A DNA stretch of 64,000 nt, from contig NZ_JARKNA010000001.1 of the NCBI RefSeq assembly GCF_029360765.1, positions 186,001 to 250,000 on the forward strand. The letters run 5' to 3'. This document shows positions 1-9,221 of this stretch, in pieces. Under the pieces are notes generated by a model. That model was not told where the DNA came from and did no database searches. It saw only the letters and a program-made list of their open reading frames with translations. Position numbers and translations under genes: made by a program. The DNA is from Terrimonas pollutisoli. GTDB taxonomy: Bacteria > Bacteroidota > Bacteroidia > Chitinophagales > Chitinophagaceae. Within the stretch, counting starts at the first letter, position 1. Every line of letters begins with the position of its first letter.

Positions 1-610
1 GGAAACCAGGCTGGTTCATCATGGCATTGATTTTTTGAAAGTACCGATCTGTATTGCTTTGAATAAAAATGATCAATTGATAGTTGTCGAGCCAGCCAAA
101 TGGAAGATGTGTAAAATGATTTCGAATGTCACTTGTGGTCGTTCTCAGGTATTTAAGCCGCTTGGTCCGTGAAAATTTAAAGGCTGAAGCCGCCTTGTCC
201 ATTGATTCCCAGGTATTTGATAACGGGCTTATTATAAATGCATTGTTGTTTTCGGGATTTTCGCAAGCATATCGCTGAATTGCTTCATCACTCAAAATAA
301 CTTCAGCACGTCTTTCCGGCGCAACAGGCAAAGCCATGGATGCATCAAATTTTTTCCATAAATATTCTTCTGTCGAAACTAATCGATAAAAACACTCCTT
401 TATGCTTAATTGATCAGCGGTCTTTTTATAATTAAGCTGCTCAGGCGATAGTCCCTTAATGGTTTTTAAAAGTTCGGTTCTGGTGTCCTTGAAATTAGTG
501 ATAACAAATTTTCTTTCCTGGGAAGTAAGAGTGTTGTTTTTTAAAGTTCCTGCGAAGCCTGTAACTACTAAAAGTGTAAGTAGAATGCGGCCTTTGGTTC
601 TTTTTAGCAT
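1..610 (-). CDS. DinB-like four-helix protein, C-terminus outside window
   Basis: The frame stays open from an ATG at 608-610 to the window edge (203 codons), so the C-terminus is missing. The N-terminus is a short hydrophobic signal-like stretch (LLTLLVVTGFAG), and the rest resembles the DinB/YfiT-like fold, including an SPLSNTWESMDKA linker and an FGWLDNYQLIIFIQSNTDRY helix. In typical DinB proteins that last helix carries a HxxRH metal signature; here the positions read NTDRY, and the N-terminal helix reads CFYRLVSTEEYLW where a histidine is usual. Family assignment is by eye; with the metal histidines apparently missing, catalytic function is doubtful. Confidence 0.6.
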   Translation of the reverse strand, partial: MLKRTKGRILLTLLVVTGFAGTLKNNTLTSQERKFVITNFKDTRTELLKTIKGLSPEQLNYKKTADQLSIKECFYRLVSTEEYLWKKFDASMALPVAPERRAEVILSDEAIQRYACENPENNNAFIISPLSNTWESMDKAASAFKFSRTKRLKYLRTTTSDIRNHFTHLPFGWLDNYQLIIFIQSNTDRYFQKINAMMNQPGF

Positions 611-699
611 CGTTGTTTATTAAATGAATAAAACGGCGGCTATTAACTTCAGAATCAAAAACGAAAGTAAAGTTAAGTATCCTGAGATTTCTAGCGTCG

Positions 700-1674
700 T
701 TATTCTTTTAGTGGTCTTTTTTTTACCATTCCTCCTTTAGTGTCGCGAATGCTTTGCATGACGATAAAAGCGTTAGGGTCGATTTTTTCTATTTCATTCG
801 TAAGCCGGCTTATTTCTAGCCTGGTGACCACTGTGAAAAGAATATCGGTGGCTACAAAGTTTTCACCTCTCTTGCCAAAGCCTCTTCTGCCTGAATAAAT
901 AGTAAGACCCCGCCCCATTCCTTGCTTGATAAATTCTGCTATTTCATCACTTCTGTTTGAGATGATAGTTACCCCGGTAAATTCTTCAACTCCTTCCAAC
1001 ACAAAGTCAACTGTTTTTGATGCGGCCAAATAAGTAAGCATGGCATACATCGCTATTTCAACAGAAAGAAGATAAGCCGCTGCAGAAAAGATAAGGATAT
1101 TAAAAACAAGTATGAAATCACCAACACTCAGGCTCTGTTTGCGGCTAAAAAAAATAGCCAGGATCTCTGTGCCATCAATCACAGCCCCGCCGCGGATAGT
1201 AAAACCAATACCGGCCCCCAAAAAAAATCCACCAAATACCGCCACTAATAATTTGTCATCTGTCACCATGGGATAAGGAATGACTACAACAGCCAATGCC
1301 AGCAAAGTGATAGCAACAACACTTTTTAAGCTGAACCCTTTACTGATTTGTTTCCACCCCAATAAAATGAAGGGTAAATTAAAGATGATGATCAATGCCG
1401 CGAAAGGAAGTCCTGTTTTTGCATTTACCAGAAGTGATATACCCGTTACTCCACCATCGATAAAGTTATTAGGCATTAAAAAGCTTTTTAATCCAAAGCC
1501 GGCAGATAGTACACCCAACGCCACCAAAACTGCACTACGGATGTAATCTTTTATGGTCCTCTGCACCCGCCAGGAATGCTTGGCCTTTTGATAACGGCTT
1601 ACTGGCTGGAATTCAGTTTTGCCCAGCGCAACTTCTACTTTTTCCCGAAGATTACTGAGAATGCGGTTAGTCAT
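700..1674 (-). CDS. YitT family membrane protein with DUF2179 domain
   Basis: The 324-residue protein has about five hydrophobic segments between residues 45 and 225, including the family-typical MPNNFIDGGVTGIS loop and GGFFLGAGIGFTIRGGAVIDGTEI. A soluble C-terminal DUF2179 domain (about 235-315) contains GRGLTIYSGRRGFGKRGENF. YitT proteins are inner-membrane proteins of unknown transport or regulatory role. The ATG at 1674 lies seven bases downstream of a TAACTTTG -7 element, which supports this start. The gene is monocistronic and divergent from the Nif3-like gene. Family identity is confident; the substrate is unknown. Confidence 0.9.
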   Translation of the reverse strand: MTNRILSNLREKVEVALGKTEFQPVSRYQKAKHSWRVQRTIKDYIRSAVLVALGVLSAGFGLKSFLMPNNFIDGGVTGISLLVNAKTGLPFAALIIIFNLPFILLGWKQISKGFSLKSVVAITLLALAVVVIPYPMVTDDKLLVAVFGGFFLGAGIGFTIRGGAVIDGTEILAIFFSRKQSLSVGDFILVFNILIFSAAAYLLSVEIAMYAMLTYLAASKTVDFVLEGVEEFTGVTIISNRSDEIAEFIKQGMGRGLTIYSGRRGFGKRGENFVATDILFTVVTRLEISRLTNEIEKIDPNAFIVMQSIRDTKGGMVKKRPLKE

Positions 1675-1679
1675 CTTTC

Positions 1680-1687
1680 CAAAGTTA
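1680..1687 (-). promoter_or_regulatory. -7 element (TAACTTTG) of the YitT gene
   Basis: This matches the Bacteroidota TAnnTTTG consensus and lies just before the ATG, which implies a leaderless or very short 5' UTR. I see no convincing TTG -33 element. Confidence 0.5.
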
Positions 1688-1764
1688 GTTGAAAGAAATT
1701 TTATTAGTGTAGCTCACATTTGTTCAAATGGTTAACTTGCTGTACTCTTTTTAAAAATGATTAT

Positions 1765-2859
1765 ATGCTGATAGCCGAACTAATTTCTTTTTTGGAATCA
1801 ATAGCTAATCGGTCTCTCCAGGAAAGTTATGATAATGCGGGTCTCATTACGGGCGATCCGGGATGGGAGTGCAGTGGGGTTATTTGTTGCCTGGACTCTA
1901 CGGAAGAAGTAATCGACGAAGCAATTAAAAAAAAATGCAACCTCGTAATTGCACATCACCCTATAATTTTCAAGGGGCTTAAAAAGATCAATGGGAGAAG
2001 TTATGTTGAAAGAACAGTTATAAAAGCTATAAAAAATGATATTGCCATTTATGCCATTCATACTAACCTCGACAATATACTTGGAGGTGTAAGTGGCGAG
2101 ATGGCAAAAATGTTGGGCTTGCAAAATGTCTCCATTCTTGCTCCCAAAGAGAGTAGTTTAAAAAAGCTATTTGTTTTTGTACCCGTTGAAAAAGCGGAGC
2201 AGGTTCGGAATGCTATTTTTGATGCCGGTGGGGGACAAATTGGAAATTACAGCGAGTGCAGTTTTAACGCAGAAGGTTGGGGCACATTTAAAGCAGGACC
2301 GGGTACAAACCCATTTGTCGGCAAAATTTCAGAACAACACCAGGAAAAGGAGTTAAAAATTGAAGTGATTTTTCCAACCTATTTGGAAGCGAAGATTGTC
2401 GGGGCTATGAAATCTGCACATCCCTACGAGGAAGTGGCTTATGATATAGTTGAGTTGGTAAATGTTCATCCAAAAACTGGTTCAGGTGTAATCGGGGAAC
2501 TTCAATCGCCCATGGATGAGATCAATTTTTTAAAACATTTAAAATCAGTTTTTAAGTTGCCATTGATCCGGCACACAAATCTCAGGGGCAAACCAATAAG
2601 CAAAGTAGCGGTCTGTGGGGGGGCAGGCAGTTTTTTGATTTTCAATGCGTTAAGTTTAAAAGCGGATATTTACATTACCGGAGATATCAAATACCACGAA
2701 TTTTTCGATGCAAATGGCCAAATGATTATCGCCGACATCGGCCATTACGAAAGCGAACAGTTTACCATTAACTTATTGCAGGAAATTTTGGTAGAAAAAT
2801 TCCCTACCTTTGCCGTCCTTAAAACAGAAGTGATAACCAATCCGGTTTATTACTTCTGA
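1765..2859 (+). CDS. Nif3-like dinuclear metal center protein
   Basis: This 364-residue protein belongs to the Nif3/DUF34 family (GTP cyclohydrolase I type 2-like), whose members form toroidal hexamers with a dinuclear metal site. Metal-ligand motifs are visible: LVIAHHPIIF near residue 70, HTNLDN near 105, and GHYESEQF near the C-terminus. A PII-like insert (about 135-240, ending AHPYEEVAYDI) is the long-form arrangement. An in-frame extension to 1720 is possible, but homology begins at MLIAELISFLESIA, so the ATG at 1765 is preferred. The zinc-ribbon gene follows by 23 bases, a pairing I recall from other Bacteroidota. The biochemical role is unproven. Confidence 0.88.
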   Translation: MLIAELISFLESIANRSLQESYDNAGLITGDPGWECSGVICCLDSTEEVIDEAIKKKCNLVIAHHPIIFKGLKKINGRSYVERTVIKAIKNDIAIYAIHTNLDNILGGVSGEMAKMLGLQNVSILAPKESSLKKLFVFVPVEKAEQVRNAIFDAGGGQIGNYSECSFNAEGWGTFKAGPGTNPFVGKISEQHQEKELKIEVIFPTYLEAKIVGAMKSAHPYEEVAYDIVELVNVHPKTGSGVIGELQSPMDEINFLKHLKSVFKLPLIRHTNLRGKPISKVAVCGGAGSFLIFNALSLKADIYITGDIKYHEFFDANGQMIIADIGHYESEQFTINLLQEILVEKFPTFAVLKTEVITNPVYYF

Positions 2860-2882
2860 AGCCTTAAACTTCAAATAAAACA

Positions 2883-3638
2883 ATGGCAAACGTTAAAGAA
2901 TTTTCTGTTGAAGAAAAGTTGACTTCCTTAGTTACTCTCCAAAAGATAGAAAGCAAGATGGATGAAATCCGGATTTTGAAAGGTGAGCTGCCTATGGAGG
3001 TAGCTGATCTGGAAGATGAAATCCAGGGATTGCATTCACGTCAAACACGTATTGAAGAAGAGATCAACGGCGTGACTGATTTTATTCAGCAACGAAAGGA
3101 TGCTATTAAAGAAGCTGAAGCGTTGGTAAAAAAATACGAGAAACAAAGCGATAATGTAAAAAACAACCGTGAGTTTGAAGCCATTAACAAAGAGATGGAG
3201 ATGCAGCAGTTGGAAATTAAACTCGCCGAAAAGCATATTAAAGACGCCACTGAAGAAATAGCTGAGAAAGCTGTTTTATTGGAAAGGGCGAAGAAGAATA
3301 TTGGTAATAAGGAGGCAACGCTATCCAACAAAAAAGGTGAACTGGAAAAAATCATCGCGGCTAATGAGAAGGAAGAAAAGCACTTTGCTAAATTGGCTGA
3401 AGATGCAAGACAGCATGTTGACGCCCGTTTATTAGCCAGCTATGAAAAAATTCGTAAGAGCTATCGTAATGGTTTAGCAGTGGTACCAGTTGAAAGAGAT
3501 GCCTGCGGTGGTTGCTTTTATTCAATTCCTCCACAAAAGCAAAGTGAAATCAAACAGCATAAAAAAGTGATGGTGTGTGAGAACTGCGGCCGTATCCTGG
3601 TAGACGAAGAGTTAAGTAATAACGTAGAAATAAAATAA
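2883..3638 (+). CDS. Zinc-ribbon coiled-coil protein (CT398/DUF164 type)
   Basis: The 251-residue protein is an antiparallel coiled coil for about 195 residues, rich in E, K and heptad leucines, followed by a C4 zinc ribbon. The ribbon has two CxxC knuckles (CGGC near 209 and CENC near 233) separated by a basic loop. This is the zf-RING_7/DUF164 architecture of CT398-like proteins, which are proposed to act as nucleic-acid or protein scaffolds. It probably forms an operon with the upstream Nif3-like gene and ends at the hairpin at 3660. Confidence 0.85.
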   Translation: MANVKEFSVEEKLTSLVTLQKIESKMDEIRILKGELPMEVADLEDEIQGLHSRQTRIEEEINGVTDFIQQRKDAIKEAEALVKKYEKQSDNVKNNREFEAINKEMEMQQLEIKLAEKHIKDATEEIAEKAVLLERAKKNIGNKEATLSNKKGELEKIIAANEKEEKHFAKLAEDARQHVDARLLASYEKIRKSYRNGLAVVPVERDACGGCFYSIPPQKQSEIKQHKKVMVCENCGRILVDEELSNNVEIK

Positions 3639-3659
3639 TTTTTTTCTTTTTTTTATTTT

Positions 3660-3692
3660 CCCCGTCCTGCTTTGGCAAGGCGGGGTTTTTTA
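3660..3692 (+). terminator. Rho-independent terminator
   Basis: A CCCCG...CGGGG hairpin with a partly paired inner stem is followed by a T6 run, ending the Nif3/zinc-ribbon transcript. Confidence 0.7.
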
Positions 3693-3763
3693 TTGGGTTA
3701 TATTTTTGCCTTTAGTTAATTTGCTCATTTGTTGAGAAAATTTTCCTAATTCATTCCATATTC

Positions 3764-5422
3764 ATGCTGCAGAGATTGACGATAAATAACTATGCGATTA
3801 TCGAAAAGCTGGAAATTGAGTATTCAAAGAAATTGAATATCATCACCGGTGAAACGGGTGCGGGTAAGTCAATCATTGTCGGGGCTTTGGGTTTAATTCT
3901 TGGAGAAAGAGCCGATTCCGCTGTGTTGGTAAACAAAGAAAAAAAATGTGTAGTCGAAGGAGTTTTTTATCCTGACAATAAAAACATGATAAAAAGTTTC
4001 CTGAGGGAGAATGGACTGGATGTTGAAGAAGAGTTGGTGCTTCGCCGGGAAATTGGTACCAATGGAAAATCCAGAGCTTTTGTCAATGATACCCCGGTTA
4101 ATCTTTCTCAACTGCAGCAACTGAGTTCTTTACTGGTGGATCTTCATCAGCAATTTGATACGTTAGAAATAGGAGAGAGCGATTTTCAAAGAGAGGTAAT
4201 AGATGCGTTGGCTGGCAATTCGGATTTACTAACTAATTACCAATCGTTATTTCACCAATGGCAGCTGGTGAATAATGAAGCCGAAGAATTAAAAAAGCAA
4301 AAACTGCAGTTCGATAAAGAAGCTGACTATAACCAGTTTCAGTACAAAGAGCTGGAGGAAATTGGATTCAAAGAAAATGAATTGGAAAATATTGATGCAG
4401 AATTAAAGATGCTGAGTCATGCCGAAGGCATTAAAGGAGCCTTAAACAAAGTTTATTTTAATCTGGAAGAGAGTGAAAACCCTGTTGTGCCCCAGATAAA
4501 GAGTTTGTTTAATCAACTTAACGCTTACCAGTCATTCCATCCCGATCTGCCTGCACTGGTACAACGATTACAATCATCACAAATAGAGTTGCAGGACATT
4601 GCTGATGAGGTAAGCCGCATCAGCGATCATATTAATTACGATCCTGAAAAAATTGAACAATTAAATGAACGGCTTTCTACCGGCTATAAACTTTTTAAAA
4701 AGCACGGTGTACAAACTACGAATGAACTGCTCCACATTCAAAAGGGTTTGGAAGAGAAGTTGAAAGCTGTATTGAATATTGATGAAGCCATCCAGCAAAA
4801 AGAAAAGGAAAGTCAACGATTAAAAGATGAAGCAATAAAGCAAGCAACGAAAATTTCTGATGTGCGTAAACAACAGGTAAAGCCATTAGAAGAAAAAGTG
4901 AACAAGTTGCTGTCACAGGTGGGCATGCCGAACGCAAAATTGAAAGTTGATTGCAAAAGAGAAGATCGCCTGAATCAATATGGAATGGATGTTATCGAAT
5001 TTTTATTTGATGCCAATAAGAGCGGGCAGTTTCAGCCTGTCCGTAAAGTAGCCAGCGGAGGCGAGCTTAGCCGGCTAATGCTTTGTATAAAATCATTGGT
5101 AGCGCAATCGATCGATCTTCCGACAATGATCTTCGACGAAATCGATACCGGCATTTCAGGCGAGGCCGCAAAACAGGTGGGGATTATTTTGAAAGACCTG
5201 GCGGCAAAAAGACAGATTATCTGCATCACTCATCAGCCGCAAATTGCAGGCAGGGCTGATGCACATTTCTTTGTTTACAAAGAAATAATAAAGGACGTAG
5301 TGAAAACAAATATCCGCCAGTTAGCTGCGGAGGAAAGAATTACCGCGATAGCTAAAATGTTAAGTGGTGAGAAGCCTACGGCAGCTGCGTTGGAAAATGC
5401 AAGAGAAATGCTGGCGAATTGA
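3764..5422 (+). CDS. recN: DNA repair protein RecN
   Basis: RecN is an SMC-like ATPase that acts on double-strand breaks with RecA. The 552-residue protein starts with LTINNYAIIEKLEIEY and a Walker A motif, GETGAGKS, near residue 30. A long coiled coil spans about 160-390. The C-terminal head has the ABC signature ASGGELSRLM, Walker B MIFDEIDTGISG, and the ICITHQPQIA switch. Length matches the family. The upstream region contains TATATTTTTG, a plausible -7 element. No SOS box was recognised. Confidence 0.95.
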   Translation: MLQRLTINNYAIIEKLEIEYSKKLNIITGETGAGKSIIVGALGLILGERADSAVLVNKEKKCVVEGVFYPDNKNMIKSFLRENGLDVEEELVLRREIGTNGKSRAFVNDTPVNLSQLQQLSSLLVDLHQQFDTLEIGESDFQREVIDALAGNSDLLTNYQSLFHQWQLVNNEAEELKKQKLQFDKEADYNQFQYKELEEIGFKENELENIDAELKMLSHAEGIKGALNKVYFNLEESENPVVPQIKSLFNQLNAYQSFHPDLPALVQRLQSSQIELQDIADEVSRISDHINYDPEKIEQLNERLSTGYKLFKKHGVQTTNELLHIQKGLEEKLKAVLNIDEAIQQKEKESQRLKDEAIKQATKISDVRKQQVKPLEEKVNKLLSQVGMPNAKLKVDCKREDRLNQYGMDVIEFLFDANKSGQFQPVRKVASGGELSRLMLCIKSLVAQSIDLPTMIFDEIDTGISGEAAKQVGIILKDLAAKRQIICITHQPQIAGRADAHFFVYKEIIKDVVKTNIRQLAAEERITAIAKMLSGEKPTAAALENAREMLAN

Positions 5423-5459
5423 AAAGCGAGACCATAAGGTTTAATTTTTTAAAGAAACC

Positions 5460-5684
5460 ATGCCAGCTGTCTTCAAACTTATATTATTTCTCATCATAGT
5501 TGGAATGATGTTGATTTCAGGGTATTACTCCTTCATTTTTTTGAATAGAAAAATTAATGAAAGTAACACGGGCTGGGAAATAACCGGATATTCCGTTCTA
5601 TTATTTGTAATAAACCTACTGTTATTCTTTGGGGGATTGTTGCTGCTGATCCGGATCTATGCATTTCTTGTAAATGTTGAGTAA
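5460..5684 (+). CDS. Small two-TM membrane protein, unknown function
   Basis: The 74-residue protein consists of two hydrophobic helices (about 4-27 and 43-69) joined by a short polar loop, RKINESNTGWEITG. It sits 37 bases after recN and its reading frame runs to within 47 bases of the fabI start. I do not recognise the family; it is kept because it is ATG-started, convincingly transmembrane and fills the gap. Confidence 0.55.
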   Translation: MPAVFKLILFLIIVGMMLISGYYSFIFLNRKINESNTGWEITGYSVLLFVINLLLFFGGLLLLIRIYAFLVNVE

Positions 5685-5730
5685 CCATTTATCGCTATTT
5701 TTACCCGCAAATTTTATTAAATCAATTACT

Positions 5731-6546
5731 ATGGCATATAACTTACTTAAAGGGAAAAGAGGAATTATCACCGGGGCATTAGATGCAAATTCTATTGCCT
5801 GGAAAGTGGCTGAAAAGGCACACGAGGAAGGAGCAACTTTTGTTTTAACCAATGCACCTATCGCCATGCGTATGGGTGAAATAAAAAAACTGGCTGAAGC
5901 AACAGGTTCAGAAATCGTTCCCGCCGACGCAACGAATGTTGAAGAGTTAACAACGCTATTCACAAAATCACAGGAAATACTGGGCGGAAAAATTGATTTT
6001 GTATTGCACTCAATCGGGATGAGTGTGAACATCCGGAAAAATATTCCTTATACCGAGTCCAATTATGAGTATTTTATGAAAGGCATTGATGTATCTGCCA
6101 TGTCTTTTCATAAGATGTTAAGTGTGGCAAGAAAGCTGGATGCAATCAATGAATGGGGTAGTGTAGTCGCACTTACTTACATGGCCGCGCAACGTACCTA
6201 TCCCTTTTATACAGACATGGCTGATATCAAAGCTATGCTGGAGTCAATTGCCCGCAGCTTTGGCTATCACTATGGCGTGGAGAAGAAAGTTCGCATTAAC
6301 ACCGTTTCCCAGTCGCCGACAAAGACAACTGCCGGAACAGGGATAAAAGGATTTGGTGATTTTTATGATTATGCCAACGCCATCGCTCCATTGGGCAATG
6401 CCACGGCAGAAGACTGCGCCAATTATTGCATCACCCTATTTTCCGATCTTACCAAAATGGTGACCATGCAAAACCTGTTTCATGACGGAGGTTATTCAAC
6501 TACAGGTGTCAGTACTGAAGTAATGCAGAAATTGGGCGTAGAATAA
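5731..6546 (+). CDS. fabI: Enoyl-[ACP] reductase FabI (Bacteroidota type)
   Basis: This protein catalyses the last reductive step of type II fatty-acid elongation. It is a 271-residue SDR protein with a GIITGALDANSIAWKVA nucleotide-binding start. The active-site pair is Y160-x6-K167 within FYTDMADIKAML, and the substrate-loop region is RINTVSQSPTKTTAGTG. The C-terminal MVTMQNLFHDGGYSTTGV is typical of the Bacteroidota FabI branch. A 19-residue in-frame extension exists, but MAYNLLKGKRGII is the conserved start. FabI is the target of triclosan-class inhibitors. Confidence 0.95.
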   Translation: MAYNLLKGKRGIITGALDANSIAWKVAEKAHEEGATFVLTNAPIAMRMGEIKKLAEATGSEIVPADATNVEELTTLFTKSQEILGGKIDFVLHSIGMSVNIRKNIPYTESNYEYFMKGIDVSAMSFHKMLSVARKLDAINEWGSVVALTYMAAQRTYPFYTDMADIKAMLESIARSFGYHYGVEKKVRINTVSQSPTKTTAGTGIKGFGDFYDYANAIAPLGNATAEDCANYCITLFSDLTKMVTMQNLFHDGGYSTTGVSTEVMQKLGVE

Positions 6547-6570
6547 ATACAACGAGCGGAAATAACAAAA

Positions 6571-6600
6571 GCCTCCATATTGGTTGGAGGCTTCATTATT
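6571..6600 (+). terminator. Hairpin terminator after fabI
   Basis: GCCTCCA and TGGAGGC form a 7-bp stem followed by a T-rich but interrupted tail. It lies between two convergent genes. Confidence 0.55.
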
Positions 6601-6618
6601 ATTAGAGTTTACCAGTAC

Positions 6619-6641
6619 TCCCCTTTAGGGGATGGGGGGTT
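6619..6641. repeat. Dispersed CCCCTTTAGGGG palindromic repeat, copy 1
   Basis: TCCCCTTTAGGGGATGGGGG: a short palindrome plus a G-rich tail. It overlaps the stop codon of the DUF2795 gene. Other copies are at 7724, 8471, 10642, 19605 and 19709. Confidence 0.7.
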
Positions 6642-6864
6642 AATATTCGTCTTCGTTAAACAAGAAATCTTCTTGTGTCGGGTAGTCAGGCCAGATGTCT
6701 TCAATAGTTTCATACACGTCCTGACCTTCATCTTCCAGTTCCTGCAGATTCTCCACCACTTCAAGTGGAGCACCTGAACGGATCGAATAATCAATCAATT
6801 CGTCTTTGGTAGCAGGCCAGGGTGCGTCTTCCAGGTAGGAGGCCAATTCTAATGTCCAAAACAT
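6640..6864 (-). CDS. DUF2795 domain protein
   Basis: This 74-residue acidic protein (MFWTLELASYLEDAPWPATK start) matches the Bacteroidota DUF2795 family: the ATKDELIDYSIRSGAPLEVVENLQELED core followed by an acidic tail ending DEY. The function is not established. It is a single gene, convergent with fabI, and its stop codon lies inside a dispersed palindromic repeat. Confidence 0.8.
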   Translation of the reverse strand: MFWTLELASYLEDAPWPATKDELIDYSIRSGAPLEVVENLQELEDEGQDVYETIEDIWPDYPTQEDFLFNEDEY

Positions 6865-7076
6865 ATTTCGAAGGGTTTATTTGGTTAATAGCTGAATTTC
6901 AGGATAAGTTATTACCCCATTTTTTCGCAAATGTAACGGTATTAACGAATTTTCCAAATCCTTAGTTGTACAGCAGGTGTTGAATAATTTCCTAAAGTTC
7001 AGCGCTGCTTTCAGACTTGTTTTGCCCGTCGGGGTGATTTTATGGATATTTGATTAATTTAAAAGGATTTAACACC

Positions 7077-7748
7077 ATGATCTCGGGGAAAAATATTCAT
7101 AAAAAGTATGATACAGTAGAGGTATTGAAGGGGGTAGATATGGACATTCAAAAGGGAGAAGTGGTAAGTATAGTAGGGCCGTCCGGATCTGGTAAAAGTA
7201 CATTACTGCATATTCTGGGTACTCTCGATAATGCCGATAGCGGAACGGTAACTATGAACAATGTTCCTATAAACTCTTTGAACGGTAAGAAATTGGCTGC
7301 TTTCAGAAATAAGCACATTGGCTTTGTTTTCCAATTTCACCACCTGTTGCCTGAATTTACTGCCCTTGAAAACGTGTGTATTCCCGGATGGCTGGCTGGT
7401 AGAAAAAGGAGTGAAGTAAAGGAAGAAGCCGTGAACTTATTGACGATGCTGGGACTTTCTCACCGGATGGAAAATAAGCCCAACCAGCTATCGGGTGGAG
7501 AGCAACAAAGGGTGGCTGTAGCAAGAGCTTTGATCAACAAGCCGGATATTGTGATGGCAGACGAACCTACCGGCAATCTTGATTCTGTCAATGCAAAAGA
7601 ACTTCATCAATTGTTCTTTGATTTGCGGGATAAATTTAACCAGACATTCCTGATCGTTACGCACAATGAAGAACTGGCTCAGTTAAGCGACCGGGTATTG
7701 CATATGAAGGATGGGAAAATAGTGCCCCCATCCCCTGAAGGGGGGTAA
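7077..7748 (+). CDS. ABC transporter ATP-binding protein, LolD-like
   Basis: This ATPase of the MacB/LolD class has Walker [11 protein letters not shown]-loop FVFQFHHLLPEFTALENV, signature LSGGEQQRVAVARAL, Walker [13 protein letters not shown] and switch VTHNEE. In Bacteroidota these usually work with LolC/E-type permeases in lipoprotein release or peptide export; no permease is adjacent. The ATG at 7077 (MISGKNIHKKY) fits family starts better than one nine codons upstream. The last residues, PPSPEGG, are encoded by a CCCCTGAAGGGG palindromic repeat, so the natural C-terminus has been extended or replaced by the repeat. Confidence 0.85.
   Translation: MISGKNIHKKYDTVEVLKGVDMDIQKGEVVSIVGPSGSGKSTLLHILGTLDNADSGTVTMNNVPINSLNGKKLAAFRNKHIGFVFQFHHLLPEFTALENVCIPGWLAGRKRSEVKEEAVNLLTMLGLSHRMENKPNQLSGGEQQRVAVARALINKPDIVMADEPTGNLDSVNAKELHQLFFDLRDKFNQTFLIVTHNEELAQLSDRVLHMKDGKIVPPSPEGG
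7724..7746. repeat. Dispersed palindromic repeat, copy 2 (encodes protein C-terminus)
   Basis: CCCCCATCCCCTGAAGGGGG, the inverse orientation of copy 1. It encodes PPSPEGG and the stop of the LolD-like ATPase. Confidence 0.7.
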
Positions 7749-7840
7749 TAGAACCTTATCTAAAAATTGCAGGATCCTATTTTTTGATGCGGGAATATTT
7801 CATTTAGGAAAAATTCTAAACATTCCTTGAAAGACAGGGG

Positions 7841-8401
7841 CTAGACTCTCGGCTTCCAGGGAATATCAGCGATGTTTAGCGAATGGCTGGTATATCTCGC
7901 CAGCACAAATAAATAATCACTCAACCTGTTGAAATATTTCGGTATTATTGGTTCCACTTCATTTTTCTCTATTTCCAACCTTACACAGCAACGTTCCGCC
8001 CTGCGGCAAATACAACGGGCAATATGCAAGTGTGAAATAGTAGGGTGCCCGCCGGGTAAAATAAAGGATTTCATAGCCGGGAGTATCTCATTCATCGCAT
8101 CCATCTCTTTCTCTAATAGCGAAACATCTTCTTCCTTCAGATCAGGAATTTTCATTTTGGTTTCCTTTTCCGGATCACAAGCCAGGGCTGAACCAATGGT
8201 GAACAACCGATCCTGGATTTCCTGCAGTATTGTTATACCGTTTTTGTCGGTCAAAAGATCTTTGCATAAGCCAATATACGAGTTGAGTTCATCCACGGTT
8301 CCGTAGGCTTCAATCCGGAGATGCGCTTTGGAGACTTTTGTTCCGCCGATTAGCGATGTAGTGCCCTTATCACCCGTTTTAGTATAGATTTTAGAAGACA
8401 T
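7841..8401 (-). CDS. Cob(I)yrinic acid a,c-diamide adenosyltransferase (PduO type)
   Basis: This 186-residue adenosyltransferase transfers the adenosyl group from ATP to cob(I)alamin. PduO-type hallmarks are the N-terminal KIYTKTGDKGTTSLIGG ATP-binding stretch, the VDELNSYIG motif, and RRAERCCVRL followed by YFNRLSDYLFVLARY near the C-terminus. No other cobalamin gene is nearby, so it probably serves salvage for B12-dependent enzymes. It is convergent with the LolD-like gene. Confidence 0.92.
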   Translation of the reverse strand: MSSKIYTKTGDKGTTSLIGGTKVSKAHLRIEAYGTVDELNSYIGLCKDLLTDKNGITILQEIQDRLFTIGSALACDPEKETKMKIPDLKEEDVSLLEKEMDAMNEILPAMKSFILPGGHPTISHLHIARCICRRAERCCVRLEIEKNEVEPIIPKYFNRLSDYLFVLARYTSHSLNIADIPWKPRV

Positions 8402-8448
8402 TATGTTCAGGTTGGATATCTTTCCTGTTCAAATTTTTAATAAGATGT

Positions 8449-9165
8449 TTAAGCAATGACTTTTACAAGGTCCCCTTTAGGGGATTTAGGGGTATCGCTT
8501 TCAATGATGCCATCCCGTAGCCTGACAATCCTCAGTGCATGATTGGCGATATCTTCCTCGTGGGTTACCAATACAACGGTATTACCGCGGCCATGTATGT
8601 CACCAAAAATATCCATGATTTCGTATGAGGTCTTGGTGTCTAAATTTCCGGTGGGCTCATCTGCTAAAATGATGGCAGGATCGTTAACCAATGCACGGGC
8701 AATGGCTACCCGTTGTGACTGGCCCCCGCTCAATTCGTTGGGCCTATGGTGACTTCGGTCGGAAAGATTGACCATGTCCAGTACATGCATTGCTTTTTCA
8801 TTGCGCTGCTTCTTATTCATCCCCGCATATACCAGCGGCAGTGCAACATTTTCCAATGCGGTGAGACGGGGCAACAAATTGAATTGCTGAAAAACGAACC
8901 CAATTTCTTTATTCCGGACTTCGGCCAGTGAATTGTCCAGCATTTTGCTTACATCCTGGTCGTTCAATATATATTTTCCCGAAGTAGGGGTATCAAGACA
9001 CCCGAGTATGTTCATCAACGTGCTCTTACCCGATCCCGATGGGCCCATCAATGCGACGTATTCGTTTTTATAAATCTCCAGTGAAACGCCTTTTAAAACT
9101 TCAAGAACATTTTTGCCCATGTAATAGTTCTTGCGGATGTGTTCCAGGTGAATAATTGAGCTCAT
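8449..9165 (-). CDS. ABC transporter ATP-binding protein, MacB-like
   Basis: The 238-residue ATPase has Walker [11 protein letters not shown]-loop [18 protein letters not shown], signature [15 protein letters not shown], Walker [13 protein letters not shown] and switch VTHEED. It belongs to the MacB/LolD class that drives FtsX-like permeases, but no permease lies beside it. Residues [10 protein letters not shown] near the C-terminus are encoded by the dispersed CCCCTTTAGGGG repeat at 8471. It is a different subfamily from the 7077 ATPase rather than a local duplicate. Confidence 0.88.
   Translation of the reverse strand: MSSIIHLEHIRKNYYMGKNVLEVLKGVSLEIYKNEYVALMGPSGSGKSTLMNILGCLDTPTSGKYILNDQDVSKMLDNSLAEVRNKEIGFVFQQFNLLPRLTALENVALPLVYAGMNKKQRNEKAMHVLDMVNLSDRSHHRPNELSGGQSQRVAIARALVNDPAIILADEPTGNLDTKTSYEIMDIFGDIHGRGNTVVLVTHEEDIANHALRIVRLRDGIIESDTPKSPKGDLVKVIA
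8471..8494. repeat. Dispersed palindromic repeat, copy 3 (in ABC gene C-terminus)
   Basis: TCCCCTTTAGGGGATTTAGG followed by GGT. On the minus strand it encodes TPKSPKGD of the MacB-like ATPase. Confidence 0.7.
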
Positions 9166-9221
9166 AGTTAAAGTCTGAGGGCTGAAGCCGAAGGTTGGAA
9201 ATCCGGGTTTCGGTTCGGGCC

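Noticed and set aside
5622..6032. 136-codon minus-strand open frame
   Set aside because: Antisense shadow of fabI with no family features.
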